DNA of 64,000 nucleotides from Symsagittifera roscoffensis (Eukaryota; Xenacoelomorpha; Acoela; Convolutidae). The notes beneath the pieces were generated by a model. That model was not told the origin of the DNA, searched no databases, and saw only the letters and a program-made list of their open reading frames with translations. The stretch is from NCBI RefSeq assembly GCF_963678635.1, contig NC_087069.1, forward strand, positions 56,329,452 to 56,393,451. The letters are read 5' to 3'. The stretch's first letter is position 1; every line of letters begins with the position of its first letter. The translations under genes were made by a program, and so were the position numbers. Positions 28,717-41,874 of this stretch are shown piece by piece.

Positions 28717-30912
28717 AGTGGTGGTGGTAACGGTAGTGACTTGTTGGTTCAACTGTTTTATGAAAGGTTAAAATGAACATTGAATTGGATAGATGATTAA
28801 CAAATCTCTGTGGATTTGTTTTTATGGCGCGCCTACAGCCTCTAGCGGGAGAAATTAATTAGTTTTTGCGGTTGGAGTTTTATGGGATGTGTCATTTCTG
28901 TCTGGCAAGCTCTGATTGGGTCACAAATATCAGTTAATGTTCCATGTCGGCATACATGTGCTCATTTGAAGTGGAGACATTTATAGCTCCTTGTCCGGGG
29001 TACATAATAATTAAAAGGCTTCATGCACTCTATTTGAAGTAAAAATAGCAAAAGCTTCCTGCGATCTAGTTTCAGTTACATTTGGCTATAACAAAAACTT
29101 CGGGTCTAATAGGGAACATTTCACTAAATTTGCAGTTAGAAGTTTATGAGACATCAAAAGTTTTACTATATTGATCACTTTTTTTTGGCATAATCTAATT
29201 AACACATAAATATAGATTTTAAGTATATATAGATTTTAAGTATGTCCGCCTTGTCACACCTCTGCTTACCACCACCATAAAACAGATTAAAAGCTATAGG
29301 GCATACCTTTAGACCACCCAAAACCACAACCATTACCCACACACCCTCATATTTTTTTTCAAATTTATAGGCTTTTTTTTCATTTTCTCATTCTCATTCA
29401 AACCCTTTTCAAGTTGATACTCAGCGCTGAAAGAAAGACAAAATTCAAACTGCAACCATGACAAGTCCTCTGCAAATAATTTCAACTTCGAAAACTGAGC
29501 GAACGATAATCTACCAAACCTATATGAGAGAAACGATTGCCATCCTGCAGCACGAACGGGAAAGAATGCCCTCTCCAGTCAACGATTTGGCTTGTCGACC
29601 CTCAGACCAGGAGTATCGCGATTGAACTACTAAAAGCCACCTGATGCTTCCCAATTGCTTAACTGACCAGATCACCCTTCTACGTCAGAGCAGGAAAAGC
29701 TCCACAGAGACCGATCACCCTTTTACAGCTCCACAGAGACCGAACCCTGCCTGCTCTGGGCAAGTCTGATAGCAACGACCCCGGATATCTTGACCAATCA
29801 CCTCGAAAAATTCTTGCGAGACCATTCCTTTGTATGAAAACCAGAAAACCAGTAAGGGTACTTTAGGGACTTGGTAGAGCGTGCATCTTACTGGGACATC
29901 GAGTCAACGACGTCAATCTCCTCTCCTCCCGACTCAATTGCAGCGTGACAACAATAACACCACAATCATTGCACTTTTGCGATATTCGTCCAAAGGACGA
30001 ACCTCGATTCCGGCATATTTCTGGATATTGAAAATTTCATATTTCATCTTGGTTCACAATTTAGTTTCCTAAAAGAAAAAATCACTTTTTCGAAAAAACA
30101 TTTCGAGGTCTTCTCAAAGGTTTTCATTGTGTTCTAACTCTTGTCTGATCAATTGGAAGCTTTATTGGATAGTTTGAGACAAAACCCAGAGTTTTTTCAA
30201 GTTTTTATTTTCATTTGTTGTTACACCTCAATTTTCATTTTTTTACACCTCAATTTGTGAACCAAATGAAAAAATAGCTTTTATCTTGTTCGCAACAAAA
30301 GATAGTAGGCTCAGAGTTGGATACAAAACGTTCCCAGCAAGCCTGAGTTTTCCCCCAACATTTGGCGGGGTTGGTTATAAAGATTTTGCATTATATACCT
30401 GCTCAATTTAGTCATTTTAATCCAAATGTAAGTAAACGTAGGTGTTTAAGAAAGATTTGAAGGTAACTGTATCTACTTGAAAAGAATTAGTCAAACCACC
30501 AAGTACTAGTAATGACTTCCTTAACAAGACTGCCCTATAATTTCAAAAGGGCAAACAAGATTATGAATAAACCGCAATTGATCACATTCAACCCACGCTT
30601 GCATATAAGACCTCAACCCTAAATTAAAAATCATTTTTGACTTTTGCTTCCTCAACTTTAACAGTTCTTGATTGAAACAAACAAAAAAAATCTTCAAATC
30701 AAGATAAGTTATATCAAAAACACAAAAAACGAAACAATGCTTAACTCTTCAGCAACAAAAACTGATTCGGAATAAGATATATGTGGAGTAGTTCTCAGGT
30801 CGACTAAAAACCTAAGACGAAACAAAAAGAATATTCTTCATATTTAAGGCCCAGTTCAACCAAATATCAAATATGGCGAGGTCTTGAAGAGTTCACGTCT
30901 ATTGCTGAAACA
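28717..30912. other. Non-coding or fully decayed Polinton interior
   Basis: No confident gene. A short plus-strand frame from ATG 29458 to about 29625 (MTSPLQIISTSKTERT...) occupies the position equivalent to the unknown NLS protein of the first element, but I cannot show homology. TATATA-rich sequence lies around 29215-29245. Confidence 0.35.
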
Positions 30913-33900
30913 ATGCAGCAGATCGAAGTTGATCACTGCCAATCAGCAAATAACACTGTGTTTATTGTAAAAAAAGTTTTCACAAGCTTTGAAAAACATC
31001 AAAATCATATGAACAAAAAGGACGGACTGCCAGTACGGCCTGCTTCTACTGTTGCTTCTACGGTTGGCAGCAATGACGATAACACAACATCTGACCAACC
31101 GCATGGACATCTTCGATCAAGTTTAACACCAACTCAAACGGATTTCAACGGTTGCTTGAAAAATTTTGAACTGAATTTCAAAGAAGAAGAGGTTGATTTG
31201 CTCAATTTTATGATGAGGATCAACAAGATCACGTTCAACAAGATTAATCAAAATGCAACTTTCAGTCGAAGTAAGCATGATCATACACATCAGTGGCGAA
31301 GAAGAGGAACCAGACAAAATCGTGCTATACTTGCACACAGACATGGTTCGCGTTGATTATGGGGGACTAGAAAGAGGACTATTTGTTGAAATGATTGAGC
31401 TTATGTTGAGTACTATCAACTGCTTTGCTTCGCATGGAATCGGGCGGTTAGTAGAAAAAATTTCTAAAGTTGCCGTCAATTTTGCAAAAATTTATCCCAT
31501 GCGCCCGAGTTACTTACCTCTGCAAAATTACCTGAAGAAACAAAACTTCAACCTGGTAAACATTGAAACAAAAACAAGGACAAATGTTTTTCGTACTGCT
31601 TTTTTGCAGCATACTATTTGAAAAATGGGCATGCTCTCTACAAAGCATCAAAAGGATACCAAAAGAAAACATAAATCGCAACATATGAAGGGGAAAGCGA
31701 TGAAGAGGACAAAGACGAGGACAACCTGAAAGAAGCGGTGGTAAACGAACCCAGCACATCTTCAAGAACATAAATGCTCGCTGGTTTGTCCCGCGGGTCA
31801 TTTACTTCGACCTGGAATCGTTAATTTTACCCGTTTCCGGTAGAGAGCCTGACCCAGACAAATCTAACACGCAAATAATTGTGAAACTTCAAAATTGCGG
31901 ATATGGCCTGGCAGTCGTTGATACTGAAAAGTGAAGTGACCAGGTTTGAATTGAAGGGAGGGCCGGAATACATTGAGAGGTTGCCGCATAGCCTTGAAAC
32001 GTTAGGGAAGGAAACTTAGGTCGAGAAAAGACGGCATTATGCGTTCACGGGAAAATGCAAATTAAAAAAAGAAGACGCTACACAGTGCTGGATCTGTGAG
32101 GAGCCGTTCGGCCTAGTCGAGGAAAAAATCCTCGACCATTGCCACTACACTGATAAGTTTCTCGGTTGAGCCCCCAATAGATGCAACATCATTCGCAAAA
32201 CAACCAATTTCACACCCGTGGTCGCACATAACCTATCAAACTATGATCTGCATTGCATCGTTCGATCATTAAGCAAAATAAATCCGAACAATCTTTTCTC
32301 GGTGATTCCCAGCACTGGAGAAAAATTCATATCTTTAACAATATCGGTGTTGATAAAAATATATCGAGACAAACACGGGAAACCTCAAAATTTCTACAAA
32401 ATTTTGCGAATCATAGTTTTATTCAAATTCATGTCGTCTTCACTTTCAATACTTGTCACACATTCGCCTGCTGAAAAACTCACCCTAATCGATAGTTTTT
32501 TTCAAAAAGAAAGGATACTCTACGGAAAAAAATGAACTCTTGAAAAAGAAGGGTTTCTACCCATATAATTCTGTGAACAACTTTGAAAAACTCAGTGAAC
32601 CCCGGTTGCCTGCTCGAAGACTGAGGAAAATAGTATAACCGGTGGTGAAGTTAGTGTCAACCCGAGTGAGTACAACCATGCAATTAAAGTTTTCAGTAAA
32701 TTCGCCTGTCGATCAATCGGTGATTATCGTGATCTCTATCTCACCACGGATGTGCTTCTACTAGCTTCATTCTTCGAAGCGTTTAGATCATTTTGTTATG
32801 AATTTTACGGAGTGGATTCCGCTCATTACTACACGGCGATTAATTTGTCAGGCAATGTGTTTCTCAAAGTGTGTAAGTCGGATCTCAGACTACTAACTGA
32901 ACGCGACCTCCTGGACCTAGTAAAAAGCATGATACATGGTGGAATGTCATCATTATATGCTAAAAAAAAGTTCTGGAAGGCAAACAACCACTAATTAGCC
33001 GATTACAATAAAAACAAAGAATCATCCTTTATTTTAAACATAGATGCGAATAATCTCTAAGGAGGCATAATGCAGTATTTTTCACTACCCTTAAAAGACT
33101 TCTCGTGGGCAGATTACCTCGTTGATTCACCGTCAACTTATGCTTACAGAAAAGGACAGTGAATGGGGATACATAGCTGAGATAGACTTAGAGTTCCCCC
33201 AGGAGATCAGAGATAACCCACCAGCGCCCTGAAAGGAAACCGTTGAACAGTCCGATTAAAGTACGAACCGAGTACAAATGCTGGGAGGAATGGCAATCAC
33301 CAGCCTACCGAAGTTACCCAAACTCATCCAGTCTCTACAAAGAAAAGAGTGTTATGTGCTGCACTACTTGACCCTTCAACTCTATGTTCAGTTAGGAGTA
33401 AAGGTATATCACATTCACAGAGTGCTGCAATTTCGGCAAGCTAAGAGGATGTCTCCATTTGTAGAGTTAAATACTGAGTTGAGGAAAGCAGCAAAGAATT
33501 AACTTCAAGAAAACTTTTGTAAGCTAATCGTGAACAGTGCGTTTGGTAAAACAATGGAGTCCAAACGTAACAGAAGGAAACTAAGTACAATTCGAAATGA
33601 GAACGAGTTAATGCAAAAGCTTTGCAATAGCTCTCTTAAATCTTTTCAAATGATAGATGAAGATTTGGCATCAGTAACATTCAATCCTACATCGATCCGA
33701 TGGAATAAACCAACGATAGTTGCAGCAGTGATTTTCGACCTAGCAAAGGCCTTTATGTTCAACTTTCACTATACTGAAATGAAACCGAACTTGAACCTCC
33801 AACTGCTATACTGAGATACGGACAGCTTCATGAATGTAGTAAAAACAAACGATGTTTACGAAGACTTAACGGAAATGAGGGAACACTTTGACTTCTCCAG

Positions 33901-34774
33901 TTTTCCAAAAACTTCACCATTGTACAGCGACTTGAACCGACGTAAAGCTTTGAAGTCGAAATATGTGTTAGCAGGGAAAATAATCGAGGAATTTGATTCT
34001 GTGGGCCTAAAACCGAAACTATATTCTTTGAAGATTCAAGGCTAGTAACTCTGAAGAATTTGGTCTAACCATCAATGTAAAATCTATAAGGAATGCTTTG
34101 TTAGAAAAAAGACTGATAATTAATCAATAATCTGTATTTTTTTAGATAGCAACCAAACACTCAGCGCTAAAGATATCGCTTGGAATAGTCACAAACTTCT
34201 AACTCATTAACGATTTAAAGACGCCCTGTTTGATAACACGATGTTACGACTGAAAAATGTGAGCATTAGATCCGCTCAACACGAGATTCAAACTATTAGC
34301 GTGAACAAAAATGCACCCAATTGTTTCGATTCAAAGCAATTCCTTTTGAATGATAATATTGCGATCCTTCCATTTAGACATTACCTAAAGCTGTAGGATG
34401 CGTTTATGAACCAGATTTTATCAGAGGATGAATGGGAGAGGAGTGGGGACACTTTTTTGCAATCTAGTGATAACATATTGCCTGACGTTGATATAATGCC
34501 AGAAGACAATTTTGTGGTACGTGATCAAGGATATAGACAACGGAAATATTCCAATAAAGAGTTAACAACAAATCTGGCTGGTAGTTCTCAAACTGTGGAA
34601 AAGCGCTTACCGCTAAGCCCATTCTTTTTATCAGAAGCACAGGAGATAAACGACGAAATGGAAGAAACGGGCGAGAAAAGCGATGAGAGCAGTTCAGAAA
34701 GTGAAATTAATTCCCCAGTGATTGTTAAGAAATACAAAAAAGTGTTCAACCAATCTGAATTAGACGACGATTAA
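30913..34774 (+). pseudogene. Protein-primed PolB remnant with conserved intron position
   Basis: Homologous to PolB of the first element over its whole length but with many stops and shifts. Recognisable blocks: a DFNGCLKNFEL linker (31141); NCFASHGIGRLVEKI (31420); the endonuclease VII-like CWIC...DHCHYTDKFLG (32086-32166); the exonuclease AHNLSNYDLH (32224); FYGVDSAHYYTAINLSGNVF (32800-32860); a well-kept motif B NSAFGKTMESKR (33534); motif C with a stop in place of Ser (Y-stop-DTDS, 33811-33828); KPKLYSL (34010), then a gap with a TTTTTTTAG acceptor near 34144, and resumption with TLSAKDIAW. The acidic tail 34406-34774 is open. Confidence 0.88.
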
Positions 34775-35810
34775 AATTTCATACTCCCATTTTATAAAGT
34801 TGTAGCTTTCAATAATACGCTTCGCATATATTTTTGCAGGAAATAAATTTAGTTTACATAAAATCCACTTGTTTTCATACCAATTAAAAACCACTCGCCA
34901 ATGTAGTTTTTTCAATAAACAACCACAAACGGCGTTGTTTGATTCAGTCAAGTCAAATAATACCTCAGACCAAAGTAGATTTAGACAAATAAAGCAATAA
35001 AATTGAATCAGTATCTGAGGTTAAGAAAAAAATTGTTAGTGACGGCGGTGATTGAGAATGAACATGCATTTCAAATCCGTTACGCACGTTTACAGTGACA
35101 GTAGAAAAAAATTTTCGAAACAAACGAAAAGTTTTCAAAAACCAAAAAATAATTTTCGTCAGGGAACCAGCATTTTGCGACTATGTTTGATATAATCCTA
35201 GTTGGGAGGCCGAAAAAAAATTTGGATCCTAAAATTAGGATTCCAGCACTTTTCGTGGTTAGTGGGCAAAGCGCTGGGAAAAATGAAAAATTCTTACCCT
35301 TGGATCCGAGGAGCCAAAAGTAAGACTATTAGGCGCCCACGAGAAGCCTCCCCACTCAAAAAGCCCCCTCCCCCTTAGGATCACTGGCGGACCCCTTTAC
35401 TTACTATTGATCTAAATGCATCACTGAAATATCTGGAAAAAATTGCGTTTTTTCAAACAACTTTTCCTGTTTGAAACATGGCTCAATTGAAAAATTAACA
35501 ATTAAAATGTGCAACTAAACACTCGATTTGTGTGCGAATCGTGTCGGTTAATCAGTATGATTCTCTTTTTTGGAAATGTTTGTAGCCTTCAAATCCTTTA
35601 TCTAAGTTTTGGTGTATGTTAAGGAGAATCTTAGGATAGTGATAGAATGCATGAGAGTGTCGTGGGATCTCTTAGATCACGTCAATCACATTCCCAACAT
35701 CAAATCACCTCTAAAACGCCACAAAAAGCTGTTGTTGTTTTGATCGACTTCTAAGGTTGGCTCGTGCCATTTATTTTGCCACTAAAAACTGAAGCTCAAT
35801 TCTTTCTAAC
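34775..35810. other. Non-coding, no gene recognised
   Basis: AT-rich with A-runs (35100-35160). Nothing supportable as a gene. On the minus strand it is intron downstream of the alternative GT14 first exon. Confidence 0.4.
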
Positions 35811-36227
35811 CTCGCTCAAAGTTTCAGGGTGATAGAAGCCGTCTTGACGCCGTCTGTATAAGTACTCCTCGCAAGAGGATAAAGCGCCAGTGCGGGATAA
35901 ATGGAGAGAGAAGCGATGATTCGGCACAACCATACCTCGCTTCAAATCCGCCTCTGTAACATTGTTGCCGAGGTAAAGTCGTTCACATCTGTGTTTGAAG
36001 CCGTGAAAACTAGGCGAAATATCATCAAGTGGATCATTGGAGGATGTGCTGGGGGGAAATGAGGAGTAAGTGTAGGAGGCTTGTTTGTTTGTTTTCAAGT
36101 GTCGTCTGGGCATGTGGGGAAAATAGAGGAAATAGAGGAGAGTGGTGAGACAGAGGGAGACAACTGAGGGGTAGAAGAGGAGTCTCAAGGAGGCCCCTCT
36201 CACTCCCCCGCCCCTTCGCGGCCGCAT
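35811..36227 (-). CDS. Candidate alternative first exon of the GT14 glycosyltransferase
   Basis: ATG at 36227; 139 codons to a GAG|GTTAGA donor at 35810 (phase 0). It encodes a short basic cytoplasmic tail, a signal-anchor helix (LRLLFYPSVVSLCLTTLLYF, about residues 14-33), a Ser/Pro-rich stem, then FHGFKHRCERLY, NVTEADLKRG and SCEEYLYRRRQDGFY. The same architecture and conserved residues occur in 41473-41874, so the two exons are paralogous. The Cys plus R-R-R pattern just before the splice site matches the segment preceding the catalytic domain in core-2 type enzymes. It could be an alternative first exon or the surviving first exon of a tandem paralogue. Confidence 0.65.
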
Positions 36228-37260
36228 TCTCTCTTAGTCATTCTATGCCATCTTATTCCATTCTATTCTATTCTATTCTATTCTGAGGATGAACAACCGA
36301 CGATAAAATCTGATCAAACCCCAGCTGATAATAACCACACCCCCACACACAAATGATTCTGACACATTCGTTGATTGGAATAAACTGTTCGAAGGTATAT
36401 TTTAAATTGTAATGGTAAGTATATGAAACTTCCCTCAACTAAATTCCGATGTTTAGCAAGTAGGTTTGTATAGATTACTCCGACTATTTATTTAACGAAC
36501 GCATCATAATTAAATGCGAAAACGATGTCTTTTTTGCTTCTTGACACCTGACTTTTTTATCTAAAAGTGACCTTTCTGGAGAAAAGTGATCGAATATGTG
36601 TTAGAGTTTGTTTTTATCCAGACAAACTTCGACTTCTCAAACATCAGTTTATAATCAATTTTATAAAACTATCGAAACAATATTGCATCTTGAATCATTA
36701 ATTATAAAACTACGAAAACGTATTGGCTGTTTTTGCTATTTTTTTCGGTTAAATAATGTAGATTAAAATACTGCAGATTGACTAACTTGGCAGAAAAAAC
36801 TGCTCACGAGTTTTTTTAACGCTTGATTGAATGATACAAATCCGTTCAGGAAACAAAATTAATCAACTCCAACAAGCTAACTGCTATAAATATTGTCTTA
36901 GATGACACCAACTTCATCTCAGTTTTGTTTGACGCAAATGTATTGATCTGAAACTTGAAAGTAGATCAGTGCATTGTCTTCAAAAGTGATTTAGCATTTT
37001 GTTCCGATCACTTGAAACATAGGGAGGAATTTTGTATTCGGGTGTGTTTCAGTTTTTTTTCTTTTTTTCTTTTGCTCGCAAAAACAGCTACCACAATTAA
37101 TCATCGGAGAGAAAAAGTATATATCTTTTAAAAATTTTTTCATGCGTGATTGGAACGACATTTAAAACCTTCCTAGTGTCGAGAAAAACCACTCTGAATT
37201 TTTTTGTGTAATTTGGAGTGAGTTGACATGGTTACAATCGCAAAACTTTAATAACTTACA
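36228..37260. other. Possible upstream region of the 35.8-kb exon; no gene
   Basis: A TTCTA pentamer repeat (36250-36280) lies just upstream of the exon. The rest is AT-rich and non-coding. Confidence 0.4.
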
Positions 37261-37931
37261 CGCTTAAAATGTTTGATTCAAGTGGCAAAAAATATATATT
37301 TTTACTCAACTAAGTTAGTTTTTTTGAATATTTTTGCGCTTTCTTGGAAACAGAAGCTTCAAAAATTAAAAAAAACTGCAAAAAAAATTTTTTTTATTTT
37401 TTTTATTTTCTTTGTTTTTCTAGGCATTTTCTGCAAAAATGCTTATCCAATTTGCCTATTTAACTACGACTGTTGAAAAGTCCTTTAGTTTTTCGTTCAG
37501 ATTTTTTAAAATCAAATGACGCAGAAAAAAAACTACTACAATTTGAAAAGATGTTTTTATGGTATCTTTTCAAGACTATCGTCGGAAAAATTTGTGCAAT
37601 TTGCACAGAAACCGGCTATCCTTGTTTTAGTGTTTCTGCAAATACCTTAACCCTTATAAAAAAAACTCATGGCACATCTAACAATAAAATTGGAATTTTG
37701 TATAAAATATATACTGTATAATGTATAAATCCATTTCTGATTTCAATATAAACGATTATTTTTTAGTTCAAAAATTCCATTAAAAACGATTAATTTTTGC
37801 AATTGTGAAAAATTTACTCTGTCTATTACAGTATTCTGCAAAACTAGAGCTCGAACGAAGATGTTCATACTTGCGTACAGTCCCCTCCAACATTGGACAT
37901 CAACATCATCTCCTCATCCAATGCCCTCCCC

Positions 37932-37962
<31 letters not shown>

Positions 37963-40496
37963 ACACACACAAACATTTCCATCCCCCCAAAACCCCCATT
38001 CTCACGCCTTCACGTTTATACTCTCCCAGTTTCCCACCCTCAACATTTTTCCCCTAAGTGGGAGGTGGCCTTTTTACAATTTTCTTATACAACGTGTGTT
38101 AGGACAAAAGCAACTGTCATTTCGTTAAAACTCTACACTCTGTTTAAAAATTATATAAAATTTTTTTGAATAGTTGTTATCCGCTATAAACGATTATATT
38201 CTATAAAAACAACTTTTTTTATTTGACACAAAAAAAAGAATTTAACCCATTTTTGATTAATCATATTTGATTATTTTGACTTTTGCGGAGACTGACCACG
38301 AAAACCTAATAAAGTCAATTATTAACAATAAAAAACGTTAGTTTGATAAGAGTTTTAAAAGCGCCATACGCTTCAGTGCCCAACTGAAAGTCAAACAAGT
38401 TTCTGCGAAAACCAAATTTACAAAAATACAACAAGTTTTTGATTTTATTTATCTTCATTTTTGCTTTTCCTTTTTTTTCAAAGAAAAATTGTTGCCAATT
38501 TTGATCAATTTATGTTCAGATTCTCTCGTCACACCAAGGTAAAAAAACTAAGAAAACTAAAACAAAAAAACTGGAAAAAAAGTTTTCAAACTATTTTTTT
38601 ACAAGTTCATGTAGAAAAGTTCTGTGCTTTGTGCATAGAAACCAGCTATTCTGGCTTAGATTTGTAAATGTGATTAGTTGTGCATAGTTGTTGGTTTTTG
38701 CTAACTCTCATTTAATTATATGGTGATATTGACCGGCTAGCCCGCTAAATCGATTACTTTTCCTTTAATTACTGCATCGGTCAGTTAATCAAATAATGGT
38801 TGACTGGTTGATCAATTTATTGGCCTACACTTGAGGAGCGATTCTAATAATTTTTGATATGAATTTAGCTTCGAGCGTTCAGATACCCGTTTATTAATGA
38901 TTGAATATTCTGAGATGAAATGGCAGAAAGTTTTGGCCTTTCCGACTAAAACGGTCGCCAAAAACATTAAGTCTCTGCTTGGTTTAACCTCAGAATAACA
39001 AATAACCAAAAAACTGTTTTCTTGTAGCGATATCCAAGAATTTTTCAGTGCAGTAGTTAACCATGTTTTTCAGGAGGAAGTTTGTTAATGATATTTGAGT
39101 TTCGTTGTTTCGTTGTGACTATCAGCATAAAATCAAACTACTACTCAATGTTTTCCTACTTGGTAGTCAAGACGCTTTTTGCTGCTACACAGAACAACCA
39201 AAAATCTAGAAGTTTATTGTAAAGTCAAAAACACTTTTTTCTCGAGTTTAGTTAGAAACATGAGCCTAAATCTGTCCAAAAAAGGTCACGGTTTTCAACT
39301 ACTGAGTTTTTCGAAACATGGTGCTCATAGCCATATGCGAACAATTCCTTTTTTTAAAATATTTTTTGAATATGAGTAATTATATTCATTTAGCATATCA
39401 CAATACATAGAACAATCTGCAATTTTAGAGCCGTAATTCTATTGGTGTTCTCATTTTTTTAAAGCGAAATACAAAAAACATGTTTTAACCCAAGGGGAAA
39501 AAGTTTATCCGACAATTCCTTTTTTGGAAAAATGGTAGCCAAGCAATTCCATCAATTTTTTAAGGGATTTTTGACGAATTTTGACGAAAGTTGTTTACGC
39601 AAGCCATAAATAATATTTCATGGAATCCAGCAAAAAAAGGTGTAGGTGGATAAATAAATTCGCCTAGTCTGAAAGCACATTACTGGATTGCATTACTGGA
39701 GTTTATGAAGAAATGCGTATCATAGAATTTTTTTAAATGAAACTTCTACGACAAGAATTTTTCTTCTTAAAAAAATTTCGAAATCCTATAAATTTGTTTT
39801 TATTTTTACTTGAAAAAACAGTACCGTTTTCTAACCTGAAGCCCTTTCGTTTGTAAAAAAGTTACTAAGTTTTTTTTTTGTGTGATACAAAGTTTTCCAT
39901 TTTTTTTCCTATAGCGTAGTCCAGAAGCATTATTTTTACGCAAAACCAAATATCATCATATAGATTTTTTAATTTCAATTTAGACAAAAACATAAACTTA
40001 AACTTATCCAAAAAAGGCCACGGTTTTCAACTTCTGAACTTTTGAAATTGAAGCCTCATAGCCATATGGAAATAATTACCAACTTGTTGCAATAAATTGT
40101 GAAATTGAATAGTTATTTTTACTAGCATATCCTAATACGTTTGATAATCTGAAACTTTAATGCAGTCAACCTCATTGGTGTTATCATTTGTATAAAGAGG
40201 CCACAAACAAATTTCATATATGACAAAATGCTGTTCATACAAATCCAATTATGGAAAAAAATACGATTCATATTTTTTGAACATTTTTTTCTTCTATGAA
40301 ATGTTATGCAATTGTATGATTTGTATGATGAGGACTTTTTCCTTTAAAGGAAAATTGTTTTGTCTAGCATTGTTTGTTAACCTGTGAATTTTTCCTTCGA
40401 CTTGAAAGTTTATGGGAACAATCTAGTGATAAAAATTCCCTGATGAGAGAATGCTACTCATAGATTTTTCATGCAATTTTTTAAATGTATGAACTG
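37261..40496. other. Non-coding intronic DNA with simple repeats
   Basis: No gene is supported. It contains two related stretches, 37330-37640 and 38460-38670, both with TTTGTGCA(A/T)TTTGCACAGAAACC-type sequence, indicating a diverged duplicated repeat, and similar pairs at 39280-39320 and 40000-40040 (AAAGG(T/C)CACGGTTTTCAACT). Confidence 0.45.
37928..37970 (+). repeat. Poly-C tract followed by (AC)n microsatellite
   Basis: About 21 C residues are followed by about 11 AC repeats. Both are highly slippage-prone and likely polymorphic. Confidence 0.95.
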
Positions 40497-40498
40497 TA

Positions 40499-41224
40499 CA
40501 GTGCTGTTTTAAATTAACCGGACAAAACGCGTTAAACTAGAAATTTAAAACCCGTTTTTCTCAAAATGGGTCGAGTTCAGGTGAAAACTTATTAAGAAAA
40601 AACTTGCTTAAAGTTTTAGCAGAATTAATACGGTGTAATTTGTTTTGCGAAATTCGGGCCCAAAATTTTACCCCAAAATGGGTAATTTTGGTGTTTCTTA
40701 GTTAGTCAAAAATTACGCCGAAAATACCCAGTCGATCGCAGACTTAATATCAAAGTGAGCCCCTTACGTAGCCCAACAAACTTTAAGATGAGTATTATCT
40801 CCAAAAATTTGCGCAAACTGTTTAAAACTTGTTATTAAGCAAAAATTCTGGGTTTTATATAGTAAAAATCACATTTATTGATTATCAAGTAATTTTTTTC
40901 TCTTATACAGGTTTATGGAGATTTAACCCTGCTTAAACTTTGTTGGGCTGTGTAAGAGGCTTCTTGTGAAGTATTTTTCCTTATCAGTTAACAAAATAGT
41001 TTGAGCGTAATTCTTGAGTAAGTTAAAAAAGCCAAAATGACCCATTTTTGGTGGAAAATTTTTGTTGAGAATTTTGAGAAAAAATGGCACCATATTAATT
41101 CTGGTAAAAATCTAAGCAAATTTTGTTCTCTTCACTTTTTGTCTAATCTTAACCCAATGTTGGAAAAACGCGTTTCAAAATTCAAATTTTGTTCGTTTTG
41201 TCCGGATAATTTAAATCAGCACTG
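40499..41224. mobile_element. Non-autonomous Tc1/mariner-like MITE, 0.7 kb
   Basis: The ends CAGTGCTGTTTTAAATTAACCGGACAAAAC (left; two pieces of one 30-mer) and its near-complement on the right are related to those of the Tc1 element at 23421-24631. Flanking TA is present at 40497-40498 and 41225-41226. The interior has no transposase. It probably was mobilised by a related enzyme. Confidence 0.88.
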
Positions 41225-41472
41225 TATTGGCCATATATGCGAGTTGTATGACTCGCGTTTTTAAATCATTCTGGAAGTTCTTAATAATCAGGCAGGGCAT
41301 CAATTTGCCAGTTCTCTATAGGTTTTCTCACCTGTGCGCTGTTACGTGATCAAACCGAGCTGCGAAATTTTTAGCTGCTAATCAAAAGCTCGACAAAAAA
41401 TCATATACTTTTTTTTCTATCACTTAAATGATCTAGATGAATATTAGAGACATCGCTTGCTCTAGTTCTCAC

Positions 41473-41874
41473 CTCACTTGTAGTTTGTGGATTGTAGAAG
41501 CCTTCTCTCCTCCGCTGGGACAAGTAGTGCTCACAGGTGGGAAAAGATCCATTCTCAGTCAACTGCAGGGAGAAGATGTGTTTCGACACTGAGATACCTC
41601 GGCCTAAATCATCCTCTGACACATTGGCACTGCTGTACAGTCGTTCACACCTGTCTTTCAAGCCGTAGAAGTTGGGCGATGGCTCAATCATTCGAAAAGT
41701 GGATGATCTGTTAAGTATGTTGGACGAAGACTCATTGATGAAGAAGTTGTTGACTTTGATCTGTTGCTTTGGTGAGAGAGGAAGATAGACGAAATAGAGG
41801 AGAGTGGTGAGGAGGACAGAGGAAAGGAATGTACACTTCAAGATGAAGACCCGGCCGATTCCCTTTGAAGTCAT
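41473..41874 (-). CDS. First coding exon of the GT14 glycosyltransferase
   Basis: ATG at 41874; 134 codons to a GAG|GTGAGA donor at 41472 (phase 0). It encodes a short cytoplasmic tail (MTSKGIGR), a signal-anchor helix (LKCTFLSSVLLTTLLYFVYL), a Ser/Asn-rich stem with N-glycosylation sequons, then FYGLKDRCERLY, NVSEDDLGRG and TCEHYLSQRRREGFYNP. It is paralogous to 35811-36227. The next exon in phase is 837-983. As a type II Golgi membrane enzyme the catalytic domain would face the lumen. The intron to 983 would be about 40 kb and contains the Polintons. Confidence 0.68.

Larger units (their letters stand above)
26083..34774. mobile_element. Second, ancient and rearranged Polinton remnant
   Basis: It contains remnants of capsid and protease on the plus strand, HUH-like and PC4-like genes on the minus strand, and PolB on the plus strand. 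In the intact element capsid and protease are on the minus strand, so a segment has been inverted here. Penton, integrase and ATPase are not detectable. No TIRs matching the first element were found, so the limits are set by the recognisable remnants only. Confidence 0.8.

Noticed and set aside
37805-38128. 107- and 102-codon plus-strand frames with PPPPPP and THTHTH
   Set aside because: They are generated by the poly-C and (AC)n tracts.
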